Below, in pieces: positions 54,501 through 64,000 of a stretch of DNA of 64,000 bases. Position numbers and translations under genes: made by a program. Where the stretch lies: positions 13,189,118 through 13,253,117 of the forward strand of contig NC_087078.1 of the NCBI RefSeq assembly GCF_026151205.1. Direction: 5' to 3'. Source of the DNA: Bolinopsis microptera (taxonomy: Eukaryota > Ctenophora > Tentaculata > Lobata > Bolinopsidae). The notes under the pieces were generated by a model. The model was given only the letters and a program-made list of their open reading frames with translations. It searched no databases and was not told where the DNA came from. Within the stretch, counting starts at the first letter, position 1. The number at the start of each line of letters is the position of its first letter.

Positions 54501-57495
54501 CTCTATCTCGTAGTTATCCTGTATTGTCCACTCGGTGTCCGAGTTCCAAGATATCTGCAGTCCAAACCCCATCTTTCGACAGATGGCATTCCCGGAATAT
54601 TCGTTGAAAGAGTCGTCGCATACCGTTCCGCCTTTCCAGAGCAGAAGTCCTTCGGCTTGTGTTGTTATTGGCTGTCCATCTCTGTCCACCAATGTAAATT
54701 CGGCTATCAAGACTGAAAATAACTACTGATAGATTGATTTGGAATTGTATATCACTACATACCTCAAACGACTAGTTCCGATAAACTAGCATCCTTTCTG
54801 ATAGTAATTCTGTTGTTTCCTTATTAGTAAGTTCCTTCGCTAAAATGTTTTTATTAAGTCAACCAAATTTTCGTGCGTCTTACGAAAAGATTTGTTGTTC
54901 ATTGCGAGGCATAGGTAGTAACGTTCTGTGGTTATCAACAGCTACCATATCGTTAAAAAGTTGTAAGTTATAAAATATTCGAGATCGGAGATTTATTAGC
55001 AATTAACATGTTACCTTATTCCGTACACTTTAATTCAGACTTGCAGTTAAAACAGCAAACGGGAGAGTAACTAACAAGTACAGAAAATATTTAAACACCC
55101 GTTTATTATTTCGTTCATTGCCGTTCAAATTGTTACCAATCAGTTCAATTCATATTATGTAATGTGTTGCCGAAGGTTGACGTAAAACAACTGCAATGAC
55201 AGGATCAGTTCATTCCGTCAACAACTAAAATAACAAAGTACGTAACATAATATACTAAGTCCTTCTTAATGGAATGTGTTGGCATAGTACCTGCCTTATG
55301 AAGTCAAGTTAATAGATCCACGTCACGAAAATGATATTTTGTCATGGTAATGAGTAGTGAATAATTTAAACCAATCATCCCTAAAAAGATGATATTATGT
55401 CATAGCAATACTAGCATGCACTACTTTAAATTTCTTTACCCAATATTGTGCTTCTAACTTATTAAAATGGTTACATGATTACATTGAACGCTTGAGTGTG
55501 ATGGTATATTATATACTATTAAATAGTATTAGATTGTTACGTCATGATGTTAAAACAGTTGTTCATTGCATTATAATTGATTAATCACAATGCTGGCAAG
55601 CATTACCGTCGCCCTTATATTCACAATACTATTTACCCCCTATACTATTATATCCCCTTTATTGATTTCCAGGCATTAAGACTCATCGAAAGTAGATCAG
55701 CAGGTACATTTAAGTTCAAAACATTCTAATTCAATGTTAAAGATGACAGGAATAAGAAATAGTTATATGGAGGTTTTTAAGAAATTTGCGCAAAATACGC
55801 GCCAGCATGTTATACGAAATTAGGTAAAAAACCCAAAATCGCCATATTCAGGTGCCTTAAAAACCATGTTAAAATTGAGTTAGAGATCTGAAACTTTGCA
55901 GGGCGTCTAGACCTTGTCCAAATCGACTGTAAAAAAAATCTCATGTTTCAGGAGTATCGTGAAGTGGGTTTTCTGGAACCCCTGTTTTACAACAGATTGT
56001 CGTGAAGATATATATATATATAATATAGACGCTTTTTGCAGTCAATTGTAGCCTACATTTAAGTGTCCGTAGATTCGAAAGTATAAACGATACAGTCATC
56101 TCGAACCACAGGTTTTAAAGATAATCGTTTAAGCTTTAGTTTACATTGTATTGAAAAATAATTTAACGTCATCATCATCACTTGATGACGTCATCAAATT
56201 AAGTGTTTTAAAAACTTGATTTTTGACAAAGTAACAACTTTTCAAATCGATTTTACGCTATTAAGGAGTAATTTTATTCAAAATCTGAGGACATTTTTAC
56301 CTTAGATAATTGTTCAAGCATTCCGAAAATCTACCGGAATAGTTTCCTACCTTGCTCCTTCATAAAGATATTTGCTATTGAAGTTAGTGCTTTTTTGAAG
56401 AATAATTTTATAAAAACACAAAAGTTGTGAATTAGTATTCTCTGGTGTTGGGTCATCCCTTGGGTTGTGGAGCTCAATTTTGCTTCTTAAAGGTGTAAAT
56501 TGTGTTATAGGCTAGTTTTAAAGTTAAAAATCGAAAAGTTGCACACGTGGGGACACGCCCAAATTTATTTAAAATAGCTAAAATCACTAAAAATTTTGAT
56601 TTTCACGATTTTTATCAACTTTGGAGTCCCGTTGTGATCCAAGTTCTTTTTGAAATCTTCTGAAACTTTGCATGCTTATCAAACTATATATTAAATACCA
56701 CTATGCAAAAATTTACGGTGATTCAATATTGTATGCGCACGCAACGTCCGCTCAAAGTTTGCACGTGCGAAAGGTGAGAATTTTGCTCATTCGTGATTTC
56801 GAATATATTCTGCTTTCCACGATATTTAAATGGCATTATATATGAATTTAATGCCAACTTGAATGAGTAAAAAGTGCCATATTCAGTCGGTTATCGACAG
56901 ATATACCTAACTAAACACAAGGAAACGTTTTCAAAGGCAGAATTTCGAAATCGTCGGAATTACCTCCTTGTTAATGAAGTTTCGATTGTGTAAATTATCC
57001 TGACATTATAATCAAAAAGAGATGATATTTGACCAAAACCCATAATCATGGGTAGAGTGTACCGCTGCCAGTGTCTCTCTTTTCCAAACAAAAGGAAATG
57101 ATATTAATTTGAGGAACCGTCCGCTAATGCAAATTGATACCGAGAATGAAATCGGTCGCTCGCTTTTCCCATTTAATAAGCTTTATTACAATTCGTAAGC
57201 CGTGAATGAATGGGAAAAGCGAGCGACCGATTTCATTCTCGGTATCAATTTGCATTAGCGGACGGTTCCTCAAATTAATATCATTTCCTTTTGTTTGGAA
57301 AAGAGAGACACTGGCAGCGGTACACTCTACCCATGATTATGGGTTTTGGTCAAATTTAAATAACCGCAAAATGTAGATCAAATATAACAAAGATACATTT
57401 TTTTAAATGTTAACAATTTAAAAAATGTAAAAAATGTATTATCTCTTACCCGACATGAGGAATACCAATAATAGGGCAGAGAGCAAACGAATCAT
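51554..57495 (-). CDS. SRCR and cysteine-rich repeat transmembrane receptor, three exons
   Basis: Exons: 57,495-57,450 (ATG, signal peptide MIRLLSALLLVFLMS), 54,712-54,398 and 54,294-51,554. All junctions are GT-AG and phase 1 (donors TCGG|GTAAGAG and CAAG|GTGACG; acceptors tattttcag and taatttcag). The spliced frame is 3,102 nt, 1,033 residues. Domains: SRCR 1 (about 17-119) and SRCR 2 (about 121-225), each with six cysteines (VCDD, ICR, LDNVxC, CSY, NCxHSEDV). A CPPNPT-type repeat spans about 229-452. Ephrin-receptor/GCC2-GCC3-like cysteine repeats span about 453-900 (CPxG..ysG..C..CP). One TM helix is near 922-946, followed by KKKK and an ~87-residue acidic tail. The tail has VRYSSI (ITIM consensus VxYxxI) and YSHL. 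It is likely a surface recognition receptor; ligand unknown. Confidence 0.88.
53300..53900 (-). repeat. 18-bp coding tandem repeat (Cys-Pro-Pro-x-Pro-Thr)
   Basis: About 30 units of 18 bp inside exon 3 encode T-C-P-P-N/H/V/I-P. The period is a multiple of three and all units stay in frame. The antisense strand is therefore also open, which creates long spurious plus-strand ORFs. High unit similarity suggests length polymorphism in the population. Confidence 0.93.
55585..57355 (+). mobile_element. R element copy 3, in intron 1 of the receptor gene
   Basis: 1,771 bp, in the same orientation as copy 1 but with scattered substitutions and small indels. It is flanked by TTAA on both sides (55,581-55,584 and 57,356-57,359). 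The terminal palindrome is at 57,027-57,355, again 329 bp, with compensating changes in both arms. The 31-nt loop is in the opposite orientation relative to copies 1 and 2. It occupies two thirds of the 2,737-bp intron. Confidence 0.9.
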
Positions 57496-59085
57496 AGTGC
57501 GGGTTATACAAATATTTCAACAAAGCGAAAATGTATCTAATTTAATGTGATCAAATCGTAGACTTATGTGATTGCAGAAGATGGTGAAAATGTCCCTCTG
57601 AGTAGGTATGGAAGTTCTTGTTATTGTGAAATCATAGGTGTCGAATTTGAACCCGTCCAGAGTGAAAATGTGTTATTAGTGTATTTAATCATCACATTAT
57701 GCAGTAAAGATTACAGTAGGAGCTGGTACAAACTTGAATTTGAGATTATTTTGACCAAATAATTCCTGAAAAACCTGTGCTATTCTTTTCTGAGATGACC
57801 CAGCACAACTATTAAGTATAATTAACTGAGCTACTATATCTTAAACTTGAAGAAATTCCCCCAGCAACGACTTGAAACCACAGAGAATTGACTAGTGACC
57901 TTTCTCATGTTCTGATTTTGGCTCGAAAGTTGACCGGGAAATTCGAAATTTTAGGTAAGGTTGTACAGAAAAGGATGTGCATATTATATAATATTATTAA
58001 TATTAAAAATGTAACATCAATGACTGATTCATATAACTCCCTCTAACAAAGAAGGTAAGTAAAATAATAAATTAACTTAAATTTGGAGTTTAAAGTATTT
58101 TATTTTTCATAATACAAGCGGGATGTAAAAGCGATATTTCATTTCATGATGAACTCATTTCTGCTGGTGTGTGTTGAGTTTTACAAACAAATTCAAACGG
58201 AGGATACGATATATTATCTTAATAAATACCTGAATGATAAGGCGAATCGGTTCGCCACTACGGCTTGTGATGGTGAAACTGGGGAGGTATCTGAAAACAT
58301 TGTTTATGTCACTGGTTGGTTTAGGATGGAATGTTGCTGCTACATTGAATTTACACTTATACCGTGTATTTGGACGTCGTGTTCTCTTTTATTGAAGAGT
58401 AGCTTTGTTTAAGCCATCTTCAAGATGGTTGTAGTTTTACAGCAAGACTATTAGTTTCATTATATATTTGCTCTAAAAACACGTTGAATGCTGGTTAACA
58501 TTATATTTATTATCCTCCTCGATCACCGCATCACTATTATAATTATAGTATTATAGGACTAGCAAAGACAATATCCCACAAACAGTAGCACTAACCAATA
58601 CCATATTACACTAACAATAATATATTTCTAGATGGTATTTTAGCAGAAGCTGGGAATGTTGTGATATACAAAATGATAAATTAAATGTACATATGTGGGA
58701 CAGGGAGAGACACGGTCAAATGAGGTCACGTAAATAGAGTTTACCGGAAGATAAACTTCACTAATATTCCGTGCGAAGAATTCATTATGATCTTGTTGAA
58801 CTTGTAAAACGGTTAAAGTTCTTGTAATGTACGGCACCGACAATTAGTTTTAGATTGCTCGTTAACATCAATTTCAAATATGGCGCCCTTGGCTGCAACA
58901 TTTTAGGACTAACCTTGCCCATTAAACTCAAGTTGCTTCCTTAGTCCACATACACCAAGGCCAAGTCTTGAAAAAATAATAAACATGATGTGATAATTCC
59001 TAGCCCTCAAGCCCTGTCCTTAACTCCGATCTCAGCCCTAACCCAGGATCCATAAAATAACATAATATAAGGATGTTAAACTGCA
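57496..59085. other. Intergenic between receptor and arylsulfatase copy 2
   Basis: Divergent promoter space: the receptor starts leftward at 57,495 and the sulfatase rightward at 59,247. Short ORFs (64 and 88 codons) resemble no family. A small perfect hairpin ccatcttcaagatgg lies near 58,415. Confidence 0.45.
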
Positions 59086-59246
59086 GGCCATCTTCATGAT
59101 TTTTGTCAGGTATTGGAGGTGTTTATATTTAACTTTGTTCTAAAGTTCTATTATCGTTTAATTATTTTAACAAATTTCGTAACCCACTGATATAATTTAA
59201 TCCTTAGTTCGTTGAATGGTTGGTTGATCACCACAAACTTCAGGCC

Positions 59247-60869
59247 ATGCCTGACGTACTTTTGGTGGTAGCACTTGTCTTCGTAACCCTCTTAGACCAT
59301 GTCGATTGTAAACAACACAATATAGTGGTAATAGTAGCAGATGACCTGGGATACAACGATGTAGGATTCAGAGGATCTATTGCACTGACTCCAAATATTG
59401 ATAGACTTGCTAACAAGAGTGTGATTCTGGAGAATCACATCGTAGCTGCTAGCTGCTCTCCTACTCGATCTGCTCTTATGACTGGTCGGTATCCAATCCG
59501 AACAGGATTCTGGAAGGGAAATATCAAACCAATGGAGGAGTTTGGATTGGGATTGGACGAGACCTTGCTCCCTGAGATGCTGAAAACAAAAGGAAACTCG
59601 ACACACGGCGTAGGAAAATGGCATCTTGGTATGCATACTTGGGAACACACGCCTGCAAAGAGAGGTTTCGATACCTGGTTTGGTTCGTACAACAGTGAAC
59701 AGGATTATTTCAAACATACAATGGCAAACCTGACAGACTTTAGGGAAAACTATTACGATGAGAATAGTAATTTAGTTGACGACATCCGGAATGATCTAAC
59801 GGGACAGTATAACACATATCTGTTCACTGACAAGTCATTTGAGCTCATTCAAAACCACAACCAAAGCAACCCCTTCTTTCTTTATTTAGCATACACTGCA
59901 CCTCATGTTCCCCACCAAGCTTTTAAGGAAGATGTAAAAAGATTTGCCTTACACATTCCTAAAAATACTCGTCAAAGAGAAGAGAGACAAATATATACGA
60001 CTCAGATATCTGTAATGGATGAAGGGATAGGAAAAGTAATTGACACTCTACGTCTGAAAAGAATGATGGACAACACTGTTTTGTTATTCACTTCAGACAA
60101 TGGAGCCTGTCATTTTGGAAGCAACTATCCTCTGAGAGGAGGTAAGAGATCTTATCTGGAAGGAGGCGTCAGAGCAGTATCCTTTGTTCACAGCCCACTC
60201 CTTGAAAAGTCTGGTTACACCAACACCAACTTACACCATGTGACTGATTGGTATGCTACATTTCAGAAACTAGCGGGAGACAACCCAGAGAAGCACAGTA
60301 AACCACAGTTACCAATAGACGGAGTTGACATCTGGAGATCTATCAATAATAACGAATCTTGCCGCGATGAGATTCTTTATGAATTGAGGGATCCTTCTAA
60401 AAGGCTGGACCCGGCAGGCAGAAATGGACTTGACAATCAACAATGCCAAAAAATATCCAATCAACCTCAAAACATTTGAAGCAAAATTCCGCAAAGCAAA
60501 ACAAAAATTTTCTTCAGCGCAAGACTTTTTCGCTATTCGATGGAAGAATTGGAAGCTTCTTGTCGGCACAGGAATAATACTCCAAGGTTGGACTTCAGAA
60601 AGTGGACAGAGACACGAATACAACGGCCACGGGTCTTAAGTTACGGAGGAAAAATGCATATATGGAGAATAGTGTCTGGAACATTCCTTTTTGATCTGAC
60701 CACAGATGTCAGAGAGGAACACAATATAGCTGATAAATATCCTGATATGGTGATGAAATTGCTGGATAAAAAACAAGGATATTTGGACAAGATGAAGACG
60801 GTTGAAGAACGGAATTTTTCAAATAAAGGAAAGGTTGATGGAGTTTGGAAACCCTGGGTAGAACTATGA
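59247..60869 (+). pseudogene. Arylsulfatase B-like gene, copy 2: two compensating frameshifts
   Basis: The ATG at 59,247 gives an open frame of 410 codons to a stop at 60,479. It includes a leader (MPDVLLVVALVFVTLL), VADDLGYND, the formylglycine signature CSPTRSALMTG with Cys70, GKWHLG and SDNGA. Relative to copy 1 a 7-bp insertion (caacaat) at about 60,436 shifts the frame. A second net shift near 60,625-60,640 restores it, so the final 75 codons up to 60,869 (ending KPWVEL) are again in the starting frame. The region between encodes the expected AKKYPINL...WKNWKLLVGTG in the shifted frame. As written the protein lacks its last ~110 residues. It is a recent pseudogene unless these are sequence errors. 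The gene is otherwise uninterrupted, with no introns seen. Confidence 0.85.
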
Positions 60870-60931
60870 AATGGTTGAATGTGAAGTTGTTAAACAATGA
60901 TATTTTTGCAATATAGTTATTACACCGATAA

Positions 60932-60937
60932 AATAAA
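60932..60937 (+). terminator. Poly(A) signal AATAAA after arylsulfatase copy 2
   Basis: AATAAA in the same accgataaaataaagaattt context as after copy 1, about 65 bp past the stop at 60,869. Confidence 0.65.
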
Positions 60938-61129
60938 GAATTTTAATTGTATTTTGATGGCTATCTGGAATTATTCCGTGAAAGAAAATTGCACGACCGT
61001 AATTATTATTTTTCATAATTTCAATATTCCCTTAAGTTGAATTCAAATTGAAAAACTCTTAAATTGCTAAAATGTCACCTCAAAAACTACAGGTAGCAAA
61101 ATCAATACATATTCAGACTTTAAAGAATA

Positions 61130-61425
61130 GAAATTAGAAATTAGAAATTAGAAATTAGAAATTAGAAATTAGAAATTAGAAATTAGAAATTAGAAATTAG
61201 AAATTAGAAATTAGAAATTAGAAATTAGAAATTAGAAATTAGAAATTAGAAATTAGAAATTAGAAATTAGAAATTAGAAATTAGAAATTAGAAATTAGAA
61301 ATTAGAAATTGGAAATGGGAAATTGGAAATGGAAAATTAGAAATTAGAAATTAGAAATTAGAAATTAGAAATTAGAAATTAGAAATTGGAAATTAGAAAT
61401 TAGAAATTGGAAATTGGAAATTAGA
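61130..61425 (+). repeat. AAATTAG heptamer array
   Basis: About 40 units with the same lead-in (cattcagactttaaagaata) as the array at 20,887. The array was therefore part of the duplicated sulfatase block. GG variants cluster at the right end. Confidence 0.96.
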
Positions 61426-61438
61426 AGCCCCCTACGGT

Positions 61439-61885
61439 GTACGAGGAGGGCCACTAATAAAAAATATAGCACTTTCGAAAAAATATACATTTTTTAGTAT
61501 GAAATATATAGAAAATATAGAAAATATAGAAAATATATAAAATATAGAAAATATAGAAAATATATAAAATATATAAAATATACAAAATATATAAAATATA
61601 CAAAATATATAAAATATACAAAATATATAAAATATATAAAATATATAAAATATACAAAATATATAAAATATATAAAATATATAAAATATACAAAATATAT
61701 AAAATATACAAAATATATAAAATATACAAAATATATAAAATATACAAAATATATAAAATATACAAAATATATAAAATATACAAAATATAGCATTTATAAA
61801 AAAACATACTTTTTTTAAAAACGTACATTTTTGTAAAACGTACATTTTTTGTAAAACGTATATTTTTTAGTGGCCCTCCTCGTAC
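61439..61885. mobile_element. TIR element filled with AT microsatellite
   Basis: 19-bp perfect terminal inverted repeats GTACGAGGAGGGCCACTAA (61,439-61,457) and its complement (61,867-61,885) enclose about 300 bp of aaatatataaaatatacaaa-type repeats (61,498-61,790). A partial third copy of the terminus (gtacgaaaagggccactaa) lies at about 61,893-61,911. No TSD is clear. Long open frames across it (Tyr-Ile-Leu or Phe-Cys-Ile repeats) are repeat artefacts. Confidence 0.65.
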
Positions 61886-64000
61886 GACTCGTGTACGAAA
61901 AGGGCCACTAAAAACGTACGTGATACGCGCGCATTTATATAGGAAATGGCAAGCCCTAAATCGCAAAAAATCACTTTATTTTTATTGTGCGCATTGCCAT
62001 AACTATTTACAGATTTGGTCAATTTGAAAACTGTTTTCATCACGTTGTTCCTTATGAACAAATAAAAGTTCGCATATCAATTTCCACTAGGTTTGACTAA
62101 TTTATGTGCCTCTAGACTCATCTAACCATGTTCCTCGTGCAAAATAGTCAAGAGTAGCCAAATAAATACAAATTTAGGGTAATTAACTAATTAAGGGGTC
62201 AGGAATCGACATTTTCGATCAGCAGGGGACTGCGCGCTCACTGAAACTGTGTTATTTTTTTTGACGATTTAGGGTTGGCTACAATAGCCCTGATACTTCG
62301 CGCGCGCAGCGCTGAGCGCGCGAGTCTACATGCGCCAGACACAGATCAGGGGCTGCCAACTGACTTTTGCGCGCGGCTTGGACCCCAGATATACCAGGGT
62401 CTTGCCCGTGGAATTCACGGATCCGGGTCTAGCATTTTTAAATTTTTTACATTATTAAATGTATCTTTGATTTCTTTCTTGAAGTAGACCGGACTGGATT
62501 TGGACGCCGAACATGATGCCGTACACCATTTGTTTCTATTTCGCTTCCCTAATACACAATTTTACTCCCAAAATGCAGCACGATAATCGTATGTGTTTGA
62601 TTGCTCGCGCACAACAGTTCATATGCAACACTTGGTTCCTTACCCCTTGTACGCGAAGCGTGCGGGGGTAAGTGATCACTTACTAAATTTAGGGTTAACG
62701 CATGGAGTTCGCGGCTCGACAAAATTTGGGGTCAAAATCATTTATTTTTGGCAGAACTTTCTGGGAATTTGGTACAGCCTGCATGCAGCTTAGCCTGTCT
62801 GAGGTGTTCTGGACAGGTTTCGACCAGTTGTCAGCTGGTTCTCATCAATAGGATATGTGGGGCAGAAGGAACAAAGCGTGGAAATCGTGTAGAATAATGG
62901 CTTGTCTGAAGATTTAATAGTAGAGTTCCTCCTTCATCAAATTATTCGCCTTTACTTCGATGCAGTTTTGGGCCACAGGCCACGTCATATTAATCAAGCA
63001 GGGTTCTCTAATATTGACATTAACCATTTACTATAACTATTGTAGGAAACGTCATATCACTGATGATTACGAAATATATTTGATGAAGTCTCTGCTTCTT
63101 ATTGCTTCACAACTCGACTGATTGAGGTTATGAATTTATACCAATGTTACAAATACGTTTTAAGCAAGAAAATATAATTCTGTATTCAGATTATGCAGAA
63201 TTTTGAGCGTTTTAACAGGGGGTGGCGGATATGGGTGCTATGTATGAAACTTAGAAGGGACTGCAGGGTGCCAATAGTTCTGTTTCCGCCTCCCAGAAAC
63301 CGCCCTCCCACTCCTTTGGTGATCTTGCATTGGCCTATCTCAGCTGCTCCTTCGACGACATCAAAATCTACCAGATTATCCAGATCAGCAGTTTACGCTC
63401 CCCACAGTGGCACTCAGGTGGGCGTCAGGGGGGGGGGGGCTTAGCCCCAACTCAATATGTGCTTCGATTTTTTGAGCTCACTCGGCACTGCTGCGCGGCA
63501 CCTCGATCGTGGTAACCCATAAAATAATACCCAATATAATACCTTGCCATATTTGAGTCTGAACCAGAAATTATTGCAGATACCAGTACATATTTAAGGC
63601 CACAGGGGGGGGGGGGTCCGAGGTCGATTTTTCGATTTTCATATATTGTTGTAGAGCTCGGTCCAAATTTTCAGATGCTGTTGTCCGTATCCTTAAAGGA
63701 TGCTCCATTCCCAAGATATTGTGCGTGCAAGTTTGAGGTTTACCTGTAATTACAGTGCAACTGCAAACTTTAAATGAAATTTTGTTTGAAAATTATCTTC
63801 TTCTTAATTTTTCATGTTTGGGCCTTGTAACTTGGTGCACAGATGTTCTTAACAATCTTACGCAAAATCCTATTCTAGCGATTAATTATATTTCACCCAG
63901 AAGCTGAGATATGAGGTTAACCATGGGAGCGTTTTCGAAATTTGACAATTGTAACCTCATAAAATGAGAAGGAAGCAAAATAAAATAAATCGCTAGAATA
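61886..64000. other. No recognised gene to the right edge
   Basis: A GC-rich patch (gcgcgcgcagcgctgagcgc) lies at 62,301-62,322, a 16-bp palindrome gtaagtgatcacttac at 62,668-62,683, and G runs at 63,428-63,440 and 63,605-63,617. An inverted pair tattctagcgatt (63,873) and aatcgctagaata (63,988-64,000) may mark the start of a repeat crossing the edge. ORFs are under 90 codons without family resemblance. Confidence 0.4.

Noticed and set aside
58146-58412. 88-codon ORF upstream of arylsulfatase copy 2
   Set aside because: No recognisable domain, no repeat support and no splice or promoter context; likely chance.
61432-61966. Minus-strand ORFs made of Tyr-Ile-Leu or Phe-Cys-Ile repeats
   Set aside because: Translation of the AT microsatellite inside a TIR element; no start context or domain.

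Overview
This is a eukaryotic, almost certainly metazoan, nuclear window. The signs are a receptor gene with GT-AG introns and SRCR domains, arylsulfatase copies with AATAAA poly(A) signals, degenerate TTAGGG/CCCTAA interstitial telomere tracts, and dense retrotransposons, foldback elements and microsatellites. It is AT-rich. The SRCR plus cysteine-rich receptor architecture and intronless arylsulfatase copies suit a marine invertebrate such as a cnidarian or sponge, but I cannot name the species.

Layout. 1-5.2 kb: a minus-strand CR1/L2-like LINE (LINE A) with an intact ORF1 (AlkB-like 2OG-Fe(II) oxygenase plus SGNH hydrolase) and an ORF2 (endonuclease and RT) that stays open to the left edge. 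5.3-5.9 kb: a dimeric ~300-bp repeat. 6,964-11,046: an LTR retrotransposon with apparently identical 342-bp LTRs, a tRNA-Ser primer site, a gag and no pol. 12.2-20.7 kb: an arylsulfatase B-like pseudogene with a 1-bp deletion, split by a full-length second LINE (LINE B, 14,000-20,241, TSD AGAATT). LINE B carries PHD fingers in both ORFs and an AlkB+SGNH ORF1. 20.9-24.6 kb: an AAATTAG heptamer array, a telomere-like tract, two copies of a ~127-bp element with 9-bp TSDs, and another copy of the dimeric repeat.

24.6-39.5 kb repeats the content of roughly 1-14 kb plus 20.2-20.6 kb, in order, but with a very high density of small deletions and homopolymer errors across genes and non-genes alike. 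I read it as an unpolished alternate haplotype or second copy. It has the LTR element but lacks LINE B and a 465-bp segment, so it serves as an empty-site reference.

39.5-50.7 kb is repeat architecture. Two inverted copies of a 1,780-bp element (R) end in a perfect 329-bp palindrome. Two inverted copies of an element (X) are built from dozens of palindromes of the type AAGCGCTTATAAGCGCTT. 51.5-57.5 kb, minus strand: a three-exon gene for a 1,033-residue type I membrane receptor (signal peptide, two SRCR domains, Cys-Pro repeats, cysteine-rich repeats, one TM segment, an ITIM-like tail). A third R copy lies in its first intron. 59.2-60.9 kb: a second arylsulfatase copy with two compensating frameshifts. 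The window ends with another AAATTAG array, a TIR element filled with AT microsatellite, and sequence in which I recognise no gene.

The least ordinary items are the AlkB-like plus SGNH ORF1 shared by two diverged LINEs, the R family (4-bp TSDs, terminal palindrome, loop orientation that differs between copies) and the palindrome-built X arrays. ORF2 of LINE A was checked codon by codon for stops. Other claims come from reading and comparing by eye.
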